Positions 9,391 to 21,802 of a stretch of DNA of 27,868 bases are shown here, piece after piece. The position numbers and the translations under genes were made by a program. Within the stretch, counting starts at the first letter, position 1. Every line of letters begins with the position of its first letter. The stretch lies in contig JACKQL020000244.1 of assembly GCA_018296165.2 (NCBI GenBank), positions 1 through 27,868 on the forward strand. Reading direction: 5' to 3'. The DNA comes from Termitomyces sp. T153 (lineage: Eukaryota; Basidiomycota; Agaricomycetes; Agaricales; Lyophyllaceae). The notes below the pieces were generated by a model. It made no database searches, was not told the DNA's origin, and worked only from the letters and a program-made list of their open reading frames with translations.

Positions 9391-12300
9391 TAGTATCACA
9401 TTATGTAGTCTATTTCAAGTTCTGTATGTCTCTTAGTGTCTACCATAGGCATCCAAACATTGATACTAGTACCAGCAACTTGAAAGGGCTCAGCTTGGGT
9501 CAAAAGCTCGGGATTATCAGGACTGTGAGCCAAGCTTTCAGCCCTCAACAAGGCTTGGCCACTGCTGGCACTGGAATTTGAACCAGTGGGAAAAAAAGAG
9601 TCATGTTATATCATTTCTTTGAGACGTTTCGATCCTGGGGGAAGAAGTCTTCTATTGTCTGGAGCCTTTCTCCTTAGAAAACACTCTCTTGAGCAATTGT
9701 CCTTCGCTCTCAGGCTGCCGCATTGATCTTGTGCAAAACTATTTTGAACTCGATTTGATTAGGAGCTATCGTCATCAACATCGACCCGGTATGTGATGAG
9801 CTATATGCTAATAGATGATCTTGATCCTTCCCGAGCTTTGCATTGTGGTGCTGCGCCGGACAGAGAGAGGTCGCAATGATTATTAGGAAAAAGTCAGTAG
9901 TGACAAGGTATTGTACATTTGGGATCCATACCTCTTGACATTCGCCTCAAGAAATCATTCATCACTCATTATAAATGAGCTCGTGGTCCTTTTTAAGTTT
10001 CAGTTTCGGTCAAAAATTCAGTATGCCGTCTGGAAGAGATTCTACGAGGTAAAGCGCTAATCATGACCAGCGTCTGTTCCATTTTCACACCGTAAACCCC
10101 AGCCAACGTGCCATCAATGCTGGTTCAGTGACAGATTGAAGTAAAGGGTGGCAGAGGTGTGTGTGTGGTAAGTGCACGTTCTCGTTTTCTCCGGCTTTTC
10201 TGTTCACCATGTTTTACCACCGCATTCATCAAGGGTAGATGAGGTGCATTGGTGGAAGAGGGATGAGCGGTAAATAAAGGATGAGGTTGTACAGATGTAA
10301 ATAATTGAGGCTCGTACGAGTTTTTCCAGCAGTGAAATCATAATTCTCAGCGGACTGATACCGCTTCAGTCGGCTCGCCTCAATCCACTCAAAGTTATTT
10401 TTCACAGTTCATCTTGTGCATTCGACACGGCAAGGAAACTATGCAGAAAGCATAACGATTGACCCGAAAAAGAGATGAAGCGAAGCTGCGTACCTCTATC
10501 CATCAAATACTGTAGGATATTTCACCTGAACTCCCTTTCCTCATTCACTTGTATTCGAGAGCAATCAGCGCAGCAACACATAGTTTGAGCGAGACGCTAG
10601 GCCGCAGACCGTCATCGCATTTGCAAATATCGAGAATAAGGCATGTAGTTGGGGGGGGAGGTTAGGGGAGGTGTGTGTGGGTAATTTGAATCTCGCAACC
10701 GGTGTATAGCATAGCAGGGTTTCGGGGGGAGCCAACAGCTTCGTAGCTAAGTTTAATTCGGCTGGATGAAAAGTGGAAGAGAAATGGATTTTTCGACGGC
10801 GTTCATCATCATTGTTGGTCATAATAACACTAAGATAACGGAAGTAAGAGAGCTGAGAAGAAAGAGATGTCATGGATTGTTCTGGAAAAAGAGACGAGAG
10901 AAGGCTTGCTATCTCCACCTCTGTCAACCTTGCTCGACATCATCTGCACGGAAACACTCTTTTTCCTCGTTTGCACCTTGTATCCATTATCCTCTTGTTC
11001 GATTCCTTCTGCATGCAGAATCTGATTTGAATCCTGCATTCCGCTCTTCGACATCCAAGAATACGCTATACCGATATTCCTCCACTCCCAAGTCTTTGGA
11101 GCTGCTTCAATTTTGATTTCGAGTGAGACGTCGACAAAGACGGTGGTTCATTCTATTAGGTGGACGCGTCAGATGTACTATCATCCGGTAGACAGACAAA
11201 CAAAACACACTCGTTCTAAGCATTTTGCAGTTTTCTTCTACTGACAAGCGATCAAATCGACCGCGTACTTCTTCTAATCACTTGTTGTGTTTTCCCTCGT
11301 GTCAGCGCAGCCACACAACACACTCTAGTAAACTCTCAATCTTACCTCTGGGAACATCAAGCTCCCCTTCCTACCGAGCAAAAACGTGTCCAAAGTACGA
11401 CTTGGATGATGGTTCTTGTCAAGGGTGATTAGGGCGCACGAGATTACGGCGAAAGAGGAGTGTGCAAGAAAGTTGGCCGTAGAGACCTGGTCGTGGTGCG
11501 GCCGCCATTCATGGAGGATTCGGTCGCGCAGCCGTTCTTCCAGACGTGAGACCAAACCTTCGGTGGTTGATCTATACAACAAGTCATCTTGACTCCCGTG
11601 GGCCAGAATTCAGCATCTTCGACTCCCATTACGACTGTTGCTAGGGTTTTGAGGCCGCGGAAGAACACCCCGTTCGTCCTACGCCGACAGCATAAATGAC
11701 AAGGTGAGTACCTGCCGTTGCTCTTGTGTAGACTTGTGTCATCAAAGACGACCTGAAAAGAGGTTATCACGCCAAGTTATCGCAATCCTCCTTCACAGCT
11801 GCGGTTGTTCTACCGATCGAAGAGACGAACTTCCACCGGAATCATCGTCCTCGCATGTACAGCAATCGGCTTCACTGAGTGCCGAAGGATTGATCGACGG
11901 GATAGGCGCAGACGAGCACCACGGGAGGCTTGTACAACTAGTGGCAGCAGGGGTGAAGATAACAGGTCCACGTGGACGAGCCGGGGACGTTCAAAGGGAA
12001 TACCGAGTGAGGGCATTGCAATGTTCGAGATATTGTCTGGCGCACGGCTGCTGTTTGCGGATGAGTCATTGATGGGCCTCTCGCAAATGAAAAGTAAGAG
12101 ATTCCGCTCGACGCGACAAGGCCTTCATTGGATGACAATAGTAGACAAGTGCGAGGAGAGATGTGAGCGCAGAAGAGACTACAAGACAAGGTTGTGAGTT
12201 CCCTCAGAGTCAGTTGGCACAAAAGAGACAAGAAGATGACTGGTTGGCAGAGACGCGACGGCATGGAACGATCCGGCCCGCGCGCATTACGGTGGGAGTA

Positions 12301-12506
12301 TTTTCAGGCTAAAATAGATGGTGAGAAGGATCGTTGGAACACGTGTATGTGCTGTGGTTGAACCTGGGACTTGCCCATATTTGGAACTAGGCAAAACATG
12401 TCCACACCGGTCTCGTCGCGGACAAGATGACAGCTGTACTCGTGGCACTCTCTCTATCGCTATTGTCCATCTTGTTCGCATTGTATAGCCCTATCGCCGC
12501 TGTAAC
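9391..12506. other. Intergenic stretch, no gene recognised
   Basis: Open frames on both strands (for example 10565-10927 minus, 11444-11770 minus, 11805-12197 plus) are mutually overlapping, lack recognisable motifs and have no matching splice structure. CpG is common here, unlike the sequence right of about 12.7 kb. A perfect 6-bp stem hairpin lies at 9569-9588, shortly after the methyltransferase. Confidence 0.45.
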
Positions 12507-15500
12507 ATGCCCGCAGACCAGAAAGACAAGCCCTCCTCGAAGAGGCAAATGCTCATCCAAGGCCTCAAATCAGTGTTTCGATGGCTCAAATCAGTGTTTT
12601 CAAAACGTCGTGATTCACCACCTGCTCGTAAGCGCTCGGGTCAATCCTTCGAACACATCTCTCACAATTGACCGGCTTTTTCATCTGTGCTAGCTTCTAT
12701 GGATACAGGTAAGCACAATGGGCATCGGTCATCTTAGCCCTTTGTCTAATTCATAGCTCAGGCACCGTGATGAAAGATGGACTTCAACTAGCTTGGAATG
12801 GTGTCGAGCTCTTGCTCAAGAAGGCTGAGGATTCATTGGCTGGAACACCATTCCAGGTTCCTGTTGGTATTGTTAATACTCTTGTTGAGCTTTACGATGT
12901 ATGTTTTTTTCTCATATTATATGATGCATCAGCTGAACTCGATTCCAGGCTGTTTCTGACAACAATGATGAGTTAAAAACTCAGATAGTAAGAACTCAAG
13001 AACGCCTCAGTGCTATGGAACATGAGCTAGCCAAGACCAATGATACTGACTCAAAGGATCTGATGAAAGTCTTTGCTGAGTGTGTTCAGTGATATTTACC
13101 TACTATTGTAAGACTGATGTTGAGCAGGAGACTTGCTACTAAGCTTAGTGAACTTGATGGTATATCTAAGAAAGCAACATGGAAGAAAATTCTTCAGAAT
13201 GAGCAGGACAAGTCACAGCTCAATAGCATTTTCAAATACATTGATGAGCAGATAAAGGATTTTCAGGTGTGATTGTTTGTATGCATGTTTGAAGTATAAA
13301 GCTAAAACTAAATTTCTTTAGATTAGGTTTGCTCTCAAGATTGATCAGAATATCTTTAATTTGCAAAAATTACTTGATGTATGAGACTGACATGGTTTTA
13401 AGTAACTGTTATAAACTAATTTGATTCTTAGAAACTACAACTCAACAATTGGCCTTATTCTGACAAGGCTATATACAATTACAATCTTGAAGGTGTGCCA
13501 ACATTGTCTCATGGAGCTTGCCTATCAGGAACTCGTGTTTCTATTCTTGAACAAATTTATGAATGGGCTTAAGATTCAGCATTAACAAGCCCACCAGTTT
13601 TTTGGCTGACTGGTCATGCAGGCTCGGGCAAATCAACTATTGCCTACTCTGTAGCTGAGCAGTTTGACAATGGCAAAGAAGTGTTGAAGACTTTGCAGGC
13701 CACTTTTTTTTGCTCTAGGCAGTTTGAGGAGACAAAATATCAAAAACATATTATTCCTACTCTGGTTTATCAGCTTGCTCATCACTCTCATGTGTATGCA
13801 GAGTCATTACATGCTGCTAGTGGTGCATTTGACTCTGTCAACAAACCCTTGTCAAATCAGATGAATGACCTCTTAGTTGGACCTTGGCAGAAGTCTGTTG
13901 AGAACCATTCTCCAAACCTACCACCATACCTCATTGTTATTGATGCTTTAGATGAAATTGAAGGCAAAGCAGGAGCAGAATTTCTTAAGAAACTGCTTAT
14001 GACTATTCAAAGTGGACATTTGAAAGGGCTCAAGTTTCTTGTTACAAGTAGACCAGATCCTGAACTTGCCAAGCTATGTGCATCCTTTCCACCTGACTCA
14101 GTTTGTCGTCTTCAAGATGTATCTCAGAAGCAGGCTGATAGAGATATTATAACATACTTGCATTATGCTTTGCCTGTGTTCCAGAATAAGCTTGAACTCA
14201 AAGCACTTGGAAGGAAGGCAAATGGTCTGTTTATCTATGCTTCAACTGCTGTGAGGTACATATCATCAGGGACCCCAGGAGAGCAACAAGATCTGATGAG
14301 ACAGTTGCTTGATTCTATGAATGATACAAAAATGTCAGAAGTGCTGGATTCTTTTGATCCAAGGACACTGATTGATAATTTGTACCATCAAATACTATCT
14401 GAAGCATTTGTTAAAGTTCAAAAGAATCATGTTGAAGCTTGCTTAAAGCTTTTACATACAATTCTTTGCACAGAAGAGTGTATATCTACTTCTGTTGCAG
14501 CAGGACTCTGTAATGCTATAAATGTAAAAGATATGGAAGAGCGAGCTGATGATGTCATTAAAAAGCTCCATGCTGTTCTTTATGTGAAAGATGATAAAGT
14601 CTTTTGGTACCATGCTTCTTTTCCAGACTTCATCTTTGCTCAAGGACAATCATCCAAAATATGTCTGACAGATTTTAACAATTCTTCAAGTTATATCAAG
14701 GATATGTCCTGTGATGCAGCCTCTCATCATGCTCTACTTGCTCAGTCTTGCTTTGATGTCATGCAGAGAGAGCTTCAGTTTAACATCTGCAATTTACCTT
14801 CATCATTTTTCAAAGACACCCAAGTACCAAATCTTCAAACTTGTATCAAGGAGAAAATATCAGGTGTCCTTAAATATGCATGCCAGCACTGGGCACAACA
14901 CATAGTGAAAGCCACACTACAAGAGCACAAAAATATTTTGTACAAAATGGAAAAATTCCTTGATATTCATGTGCTTTTTTGGATAGAAGTGATGAATTTA
15001 CTTCGATTATCAAAGCAGTGTCATATCATGCTTCAACAAGTCATTGAATGTATTATGAAGGCAAGAGAGTTCTAATTTCAATATATTCAATAAGATTGAT
15101 AGTATGATAGCAACAGGTTAACAGTTACTCATATCTCATACAAAACATCAATGAGACAGCTAACTTTGCTGCCTAGTTTACATCAAGCCTAGCAGCTCAG
15201 TCCACACCACATCTATATCTTTCAGCATTAGCAACATTCTTAAGTGATAGCAACCTAATAAAAAGATGGAAAGAGGAATTCCCTTTGATTCCATCTCTAA
15301 TTGGTGAAAGAAGACTGACAATGGCCAAAGTGAGCATATTGCTGGAAAGTAGTGTTAATTGTGTTGCATTTTCACCAGATGGGAAGTCCATTGTCTCTGG
15401 CTCATATGACAAATCTGTGAGGGTCTGGGATGCCTCCAATGGTGCACAGTTGCAGGAATTAAATGGCCACACTGACTGGGTCACATCTGTTGCATTCTCA

Positions 15501-16957
15501 CCAGATGGAAAGTCCATTGTCTCTGGCTCATATGACAAATCTGTGAGGGTGTGGGATGCCTCCAGTGGTGCACAGTTGCAGGAATTAAATGGCCACACTG
15601 ACCTTGTCACATCTGTTGCATTCTCACCAGATGGGAAGTCCATTGTCTCTGGCTCAGATGACAAATCTGTGAGGGTGTGGGATGCCTCCAGTGGTGCACA
15701 GTTGCAGGAATTAACTGGCCACACTGACCTTGTCACATCTGTTGCATTCTCACCAGATGGGAAGTCCATTGTCTCTGGCTCAGATGACAAATCTGTGAGG
15801 GTGTGGGATGCCTCCAGTGGTGCACAGTTGCAGAAATTAAAAGGCCACACTGACCTTGTCACATCTGTTGCATTCTCACCAGATGGGAAGTCCATTGTCT
15901 CTGGCTCATATGACAAATCTGTGAGGGTGTGGGATGCCTCCAATGGTGCACAGTTGCAGGAATTAAATGGCCACACTGACTGGGTCACATCTGTTGCATT
16001 CTCACCAGATAGAAAGTCTATTGTCTCTGGCTCATATGACAGATCTGTGAGGGTGTGGGATGCCTCTAGTGGTGCCCAGTTGCAGGAATTAAATGGTCAC
16101 ACTGACCTTGTCACATCTGTTGCATTCTCACCAGATGGGAAGTCCATTGTCTCTGGCTCATATGACAAATCTGTGAGGGTGTGGGATGCCTCCAGTGGTG
16201 CACAGTTGCAGGAATTAAATGGCCACACTGACCTTGTCACATCTGTTGCATTCTCACCAGATGGGAAGTCCATTGTCTCTGGCTCATATGATGAATCTGT
16301 GAGGGTGTGGGAGATGGGAAATCCATTGTCTCTGGCTCATATGATGAATCTGTGAGGGTGTGGAATGCCTCCAGTGGTGCACAGTTGCAGGAGTTAAATG
16401 GCCACACTGACTGAGTCACATCTGTTGCATTCTCACCAGATGGGAAGTCCATTGTCTCTGGATCATTTGACAAATCTGTGAGGGTGTGGGATGCCTCCAG
16501 TGGTGCACAGTTGCAGGAATTAAAAGGCCACACTGACTGGGTCACATCTGTTGCATTCTCACCAGATGGGAAGTCCATTGTCTCTGGCTCATATGACAAA
16601 TCTGTGAGGGTGTGGGATGCCTCCAGTGGTGCACAGTTGCAGGAGTTACATGGCCACACTGGCCCTGTCACATCTGTTGTATTCTTGCCTGATGGCAAGG
16701 TCACTGTCTCTACTCCAAATGATGATTCTGTGAAGGTGTGGGATAGTCAATATGCTATATGGAAGTGCACACATAATAGTTGCATAGTGTTTACCCCTAG
16801 TACAAAACCATTAATGTGGGTTCCTGATTATGTTCACACAACATTATACCTCCCAATCAATACTCTCATTATTTCATCTTCTCCCTCTTATCATATGGAT
16901 CTTGTATCATGCAAATTTGGAGAAGATTGGGCACAATGTTATGTTTCTATTATCTGA
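12507..16957 (+). pseudogene. NACHT-WD40 STAND/NLR-type protein, decayed
   Basis: Exons 12507-12708, 12762-12898, 12949-13079, 13128-13266, 13322-13378 and 13432 onward join in phase through introns of 48-55 nt. They encode a helical N-terminal domain with AGTPFQVPVGIVNTL, then a NACHT NTPase: Walker A GHAGSGKST (13612-13638), Walker B LIVIDALDE (13930-13956), sensor TSRPDPEL (14044-14067) and the helical end HASFPDF near 14610. A linker with STPHLYLSAL (from about 15200) leads into about twelve WD40 units. In fungi such proteins act as cytosolic sensors for allorecognition or cell death. Damage: TGA at 12669-12671 (Arg expected, aatTGAccg), TAA at 13570-13572 just before Walker A, a frame change or unusual intron at 15073-15192, a 73-bp deletion at 16312/16313, and TGA for Trp at 16412-16414. 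The donor at 15117 with an acceptor at 15176 or 15192 is possible but does not by itself cure the frame. The N-terminal domain may belong to the MLKL/HeLo-like helical bundle class, which is inference. Confidence 0.88.
15354..16792 (+). repeat. Near-identical WD40 array, 126-bp unit
   Basis: Units of exactly 126 bp (42 aa, core SGSYDKSVRVWDASSG) start at 15354, 15480, 15606, 15732, 15858, 15984, 16110 and 16236. After a deletion the series continues with a partial unit and then units at 16415, 16541 and 16667. All but the first and last are almost identical in DNA. Counting V of VTSVAF as 1, changes fall mainly at positions 18 (Y/D/F), 20 (K/R/E), 29 (S/N), 35 (E/K), 37 (N/T/K/H) and 42 (L/W/P). 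The array contains no CpG. Such homogenised arrays are typical of the fungal HET-E/HNWD type, where repeats are shuffled and a few surface residues diversify. Confidence 0.95.
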
Positions 16958-19457
16958 TATATTTCTCTGATGCTTCCATCTACGCTTTTTCATTAACTGC
17001 ACAAATAAATAAATCCCTGACTAACATAGCAATTCTATTGTTCTGTTAAATACATTTATCAAATGTTTCTGCTGCTTAGTGGTTTCTGTAGTCATTCCTT
17101 TTGATAGGCAGAAAGTACCTTCACCCATCATGAGTCCATCTTATGAACCTATCCTTTGATCTAAATGTCATGAAACAGTAGTACATAATTGTTATTACAG
17201 TTGGAGGGTAGTTCAAAGTATCCTTGAAAACCCTGCTTATGTAACTGGTTTGTACATCTCTGTAAGTTCATAGATTTATGGGAATGTAACATTGGATCTC
17301 ACATAAGGGGGAAATCTCTGTCACAAGGCAAGTCTCCAGTCTGCTCAGTGCAGGATCTTCCTGCCAGGTTATCTGATCCTCTTCTTAAGCTACTATATTG
17401 GCCTTAATACAAACAAATATTTAGATTTGACAATGTTTGTGCCATATAGTGGTTCCTATAGCCACTCCTGTAGATAGGCAGAAAGTACCTCACCTAATGT
17501 CAGGCCATCCTATGAAAACAGCCTCAGATCTGGGTATAATAGGAATCTGCCATGTAAAGTGTCTCATTTTATGCTTATAAAAGAGAGAGAAATGAGAATA
17601 TGACAAGGAAGAAAGTCAGGAGTAAGTGGATTGGAATAAATATAATAAGGAAGAAATGAGGAAGTCAGTGTCTCATGATAGTGTTTCCCAAGTTTATACT
17701 GAGAAGAAAACCTGTGGCACCCTTTGGTGCTGCCCATTTACTTGTATATATTACATAATGTAAGGCATACTTGTTTTCATGAATCCATGATCAATTTAGG
17801 CATTTTGTTAAGCTGAAAAAGCTTCATGGAGCAACACCTATTGTTTTCCAAAACATCAGAATTTGCCACATTACAACATGATGTGGTCAGGGAGTGTAGT
17901 GATGCCAGAAGGGCTCCCAGCAGCCACTCTCATTATACTAGTTTGTCTAATTGTTCTTGCCACTGGAGAAACAAATGTGCTGTAATGGAGCATTTCCTGA
18001 ACCTCCTTATTACAGTTGTTACATATTATTTATAATATTTATTATTACTATATTGAACATTGATTGGCATGCTGCTTATTTAGTGTACCTATTGCATTAC
18101 ATAAGGCATTGCCTTACTTGCATACCCATAGTACAAAATCATGACAGGTAATTGACTTATGGGTCATGTATTATAAGCTGTGAGAACCCTAATGGCAACC
18201 TACATTTCTTTAAGTCAAATTTGCATTGACTTGTACACACTATAAAGTGCCAAGCATATTGAACTTCCTTCAGAAGTTCACTGCCACTAGCAATTAGAAC
18301 ATTAAAATCTTTAATGTTCACCTTCTTCACTGGGCACCATCATGACCATCAAGAGCTAGGTGTTTAGTTCTGATGCCAAACATTCAGTGGATGAAGCACT
18401 GCTTGGAGCTCCATATGAATAAATGAAACAGCCCTGGCCACTCAGTGTATAAGACTCATTGAAAACTTTGTCTGAACAATTCAGACCAAGTTCAAAATAT
18501 GGTGTGATCTTGTCTGTTTTATCAATTATTATTGTTATTTGCAAAGGGATACCTAAAAGAAGGATGTTCTATGCCTGTTCTCCCCAGTCAACTAAAGCCA
18601 ATCTTTCAATTTCTTTTTTGTCTCTGTCCTACATGTGAGCAGAGTTGCACATAGAGACATACATATGTAGTGTGTCCTACATTACAGCAGAGCACACTTT
18701 GGATTGTATCCTACATCACTGGCAAAGTCTGCTACAGCATAGGGACATTCCCTCAATGTAGTGTGTTATATGAGTGCTGCAGAGGCCATACATTGTGCCA
18801 TACTCTATATATCCAGCAGAGTCCTTTGATGAGAATCTGGAGCTGCTAATTACTACTGGGTCCATTGCAATCACATTTAATAGTGACTGGCCCTGCTCAA
18901 CACTAAAATCTGCTGGTGTCAGTGGACTGGTAGTGAATCCAGCCACCAGCCATTTCTCATGACCAGCTGCCACTGCTTGTGACAAAATCTGCCCTCAGGA
19001 ACATATCTGCCTAGTACCATCAGAAAGCCACTGAGAAGATGGGAGGTGGCCAAAGCCAGTACTACCACTGGCAACAAGCCACTTAAATGGAAAGTGATAT
19101 GAAGATCTATTTTAACTGCAGAAATAACAATCAAGGAACAGCAGAAACACAGCATTATGCCAGTTGAACAAAATCAATGGAAAACACATCATATTAGTCA
19201 TGGTATTTTTAGATGCTTGGGAATGCATCAGAATTCTTTATAGAGGATCAGAATTCTTTGGAAGGCATCAATCTCCTTTGGCAGCCATCACAATCTCATC
19301 AAAGCATTGAATTCAACCTTCTTTGGCAGCCATACTGCTTTTGGACAGTGCATGTAAATCAACAGATGCACATGACCCTAATTTTCAAATTCTTGACTTT
19401 CGAGTCCTCTTTCACTCACCAGCCACTGCTCATCCACTCATTGCTGTCCACTATGCT
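16958..19457. other. CpG-free stretch without recognised genes
   Basis: This follows the NLR remnant directly. It contains one diverged direct repeat pair (17060-17162 and 17431-17531), a TATA-like ttataaaaga near 17577 with no gene attached, and patches of tcctacat repeats near 18630-18715. Open frames at 18356-18985 on the minus strand and their antisense are short and broken; no family was recognised. Only one CpG (16983) was seen before 19401. Confidence 0.45.
17060..17531. repeat. Diverged direct repeat pair of about 100 bp
   Basis: Copies at 17060-17162 and 17431-17531 share the same order of blocks (tagtggtt, gataggcagaaagtacct, ccatc, tatgaa, gatct) with many substitutions and small indels. 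The spacing is about 370 bp. They could be remnants of LTRs or of a duplicated segment; no coding content lies between them. Confidence 0.65.
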
Positions 19458-19915
19458 ATGTCTTCATCCACTGAGGTCCTTTTCCAACAGCTCTACAACA
19501 CTGAGAACTCTGTGTTGGTCTCTGCTCTGAGAGGAGACTTGTCAGATCTCCAGGGTAGGGTTAAACAATTGGTGAGCAACATATTTGTAGGATAGTATGC
19601 CACACTCACAGATGGTGTTGAAATCTTTGTAGAAGCAAATTTCCCAGGCCAAGGACCCTGGAGGCAAGGAAAAGCTTTTCCAATGTGGCCCTCCAAATTT
19701 TATCAGGCAAGCTGTCAGATGTGAAGGCAATTGAGGAGTTGAAAGAGAAGGAAGGAGCATATTTCAAGGAGTCACAGGTAAGGAAGGAAGCCCAGGAGGT
19801 CAACAAGGGCCAGGCAGCAGGAGTGGCAGGTCCATGTTCAATGTTGGATCCCTTACCTTCAGAAATTTTCAAAGGATTTCAGCAATTGATCTGCCAATGG
19901 TTGCAGTGGGTCTAG
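19458..19915 (+). pseudogene. Coiled-coil protein fragment, unknown function
   Basis: From ATG 19458 a frame begins MSSSTEVLFQQLY and continues with LSDLQGRVKQL, then meets a GTGAGC donor at 19573. A second open segment in another frame (19685-19915) encodes KLSDVKAIEELKEKEG, rich in Glu and Lys and likely helical coiled coil. Whether the two parts are exons of one gene could not be settled: the acceptor phase does not fit cleanly. No family was recognised. It lies upstream of, and may belong with, the coiled-coil remnant at 20698-21744. Confidence 0.4.
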
Positions 19916-20611
19916 TAGTACCAGTGGGTCTGGTATCCATAGCAGCTCCACTGTCCCCAGCAGGTCCCTCATCAAAACCTGGTAGAGTATTGGCATCAAG
20001 TCTGTTGTCACCAGCAGAGCCAGTCCCAGCCTGATCCTGGCTAATCAAAAAGGCTAGCAAAGCACAGATTCCCCAACAAGAATGGAGGAAATACACTGCT
20101 CAAACTCTGCCTCATAGTCCTCCCTCTCCCAGCCAGTCTGAATATCAATCCATCACCTTGGACAAAAATAATGAGAATGACTCAAATGACAACAACAATC
20201 ATTCTGATGACAAGGAATGTTGGGAGGGGAGGGGGGGAGATCACACTGTCAATGAGGTTAGGGAAGTACCTCATGACAGCACCTCCTTGTGCAGGGCCAC
20301 AGCTCAACCCCCCTTGCTGATACTGTCAAAAGAAGGGACTCCAATGTATCAAGACAAAGGGAGGAACCTTGTGCAATGCCTGCTAGCCTGTCCTCAAGAA
20401 AACATGCAGTCTCACAAGGGATCACAAGGAAGAGGTCTGGAGGAACAAGGGCAAGAAGGGAAAGAAGGAGAAAAGGCAGAGAATACCCAAGTCTGCTGAG
20501 TATATTGTGGATAAGTGTTAATTTCCCCAACTGAAATCATTTACTGATAACAGACAGAACCAACAACACCAGTTTCTGGGCCATCAACAATCTGGCTGAC
20601 AGATATGGAAG

Positions 20612-20745
20612 CAGCCAGCAGAAAGGGAAGAGGAAAGGAACAGATAGATCTGCCAGAAGCCAGCAGAAAGGGGAAGGAGTGAGCAGACCCACTGACAATG
20701 AGCAGAAAGGGAAAGGGCAAGCAGTGGGTGGATCTGCCCATCTCC
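20612..20745 (+). repeat. Imperfect direct repeats of 42-46 bp
   Basis: Three copies of a segment beginning agcagaaagggaa occur near 20616, 20662 and 20701; the first and third carry on to gatctgcc. In the reading frame that enters the downstream coiled-coil remnant they encode repeats of SRKGKGK followed by a DLP motif, so they probably encode basic N-terminal repeats of that protein. Confidence 0.6.
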
Positions 20746-21744
20746 ACCAAATCCATTGAAGCCATCCTTTCACAAGCTATGGTGGGGTTGAACCAAAGGC
20801 TTGATTTTATCAATGAAGGAATTGAGGTTGTATTGGAAGAGATGAGGTCAGGGTTTGTGCTAGCTGAGGAGACAAGGTTTACAGAGATGGAGAAAATGCT
20901 CTAGCAGTACAATATAATGCTGCAAGTGCTCAACAAGTGCATGGACATCATCAACACAAGTGTTGTGAGCATGACATCTGACCTCAACAGGACAAAGCAA
21001 ACTGTTGAGGCTCATGCTGGGTGTCTCATGCAGAACAAAGTCAACATTGTTGCACTCTGGAGCATGGTCGACAACCTTCAAAACCAGCTTCAAATTTCCT
21101 CCCCCCCCTCATCCAACCAGCCCCCAGCACTAGCAGCCTTCTACCTGTGCCAGCTCCTACTCTGGCACTCATTGCTGAGGCAGAAGAGCCCAACAATGAT
21201 GAGGCTGCCCAGACCAAGGAGGATGAGTTGTGAGATGGACCATGCCACCACTGTAGCCATTGCTGTCAATTAGTCTGCTATTGCTGATGATGCTCTCATG
21301 AGCAACCCCATTGCTATTGTGACCAATTCCAGCATTTTCAGTGGGTCTGCCACCAAATCCATTGACCATACTGGGCCTGCTGCCAGCATCACCAACTTGG
21401 CCATTGCCACTGACTCCATCATCTCCACCAGGCCCACTGCCATTATTACTGACTCTACCATTGCCACTAGACTAGCAGCCAGTAATGAATCCACTGTGCC
21501 CTCTAGTGTTGAAACCATTTTGGCCAGTCCCATTGCTGCAACTGGGCATTCAATGGATGTGGATATGACAGGCCCAGCACTTCCTTATCCTCCAGATGAG
21601 ATTGTGCCACAACATGGCCACAGCATCTCTTGAGCCACATGACCCCCCACTAAACATACCTGGTCCTCCAGTTGTCTGGCAGGTAAGAGAAAGGCCAATG
21701 ATCATGCTGAGAGAGCAGTAGCCAAGAAGATGAAGGAAGCATAA
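20698..21744 (+). pseudogene. Coiled-coil protein with basic C-terminal tail, decayed
   Basis: One frame stays readable from 20698 to a final TAA at 21742-21744, interrupted by TAG at 20902 and 21271 and TGA at 21631 and 21640. Each is one C-to-T step from Gln (CAG) or Arg (CGA). The product would have a basic start (SRKGKGKQ), long amphipathic helices suited to a coiled coil (about 20740-21100), a Ser/Thr/Ile-rich low-complexity part with loose repeats, an acidic motif MDVDM near 21553, and a tail KRKANDHAERAVAKKMKEA that looks like a bipartite nuclear localisation signal. No enzymatic motif and no known family were recognised. It converges on the minus-strand remnant at 21803. It may be a gene carried by a transposon, which is inference. 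Confidence 0.55.
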
Positions 21745-21802
21745 AGAGGATGAGGGCTACTGGACTTTCTTGACATTTTTTGGACTTTTTTGATAAGACT
21801 AC

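Noticed and set aside
9480..9590. Imperfect inverted repeats around agcttgg/ccaagct that could mark a small MITE
   Set aside because: Arms are short and mismatched, and no flanking duplication was found.
10565..11116. Overlapping open frames of about 116-120 codons on both strands
   Set aside because: They are antisense to each other, have biased low-information composition and show no motifs.
11444..11703. Plus-strand frame with protein-like text interrupted by three TGA codons and ending near a GTGAGT donor
   Set aside because: It is suggestive of the same decay pattern, but no homology was recognised and competing frames are equally open.
12340..12400. tRNA-like T-arm (ggttgaacctgggact)
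   Set aside because: No acceptor stem, D-arm or anticodon arm could be paired on either strand.
15197..16704. Long minus-strand open frames across the WD40 array
   Set aside because: They are the antisense shadow of the 126-bp repeats; the plus strand encodes canonical WD40 units.
18356..19155. Minus-strand open frames after the NLR gene
   Set aside because: Short, split among frames and without recognisable motifs; the antisense strand is equally open.
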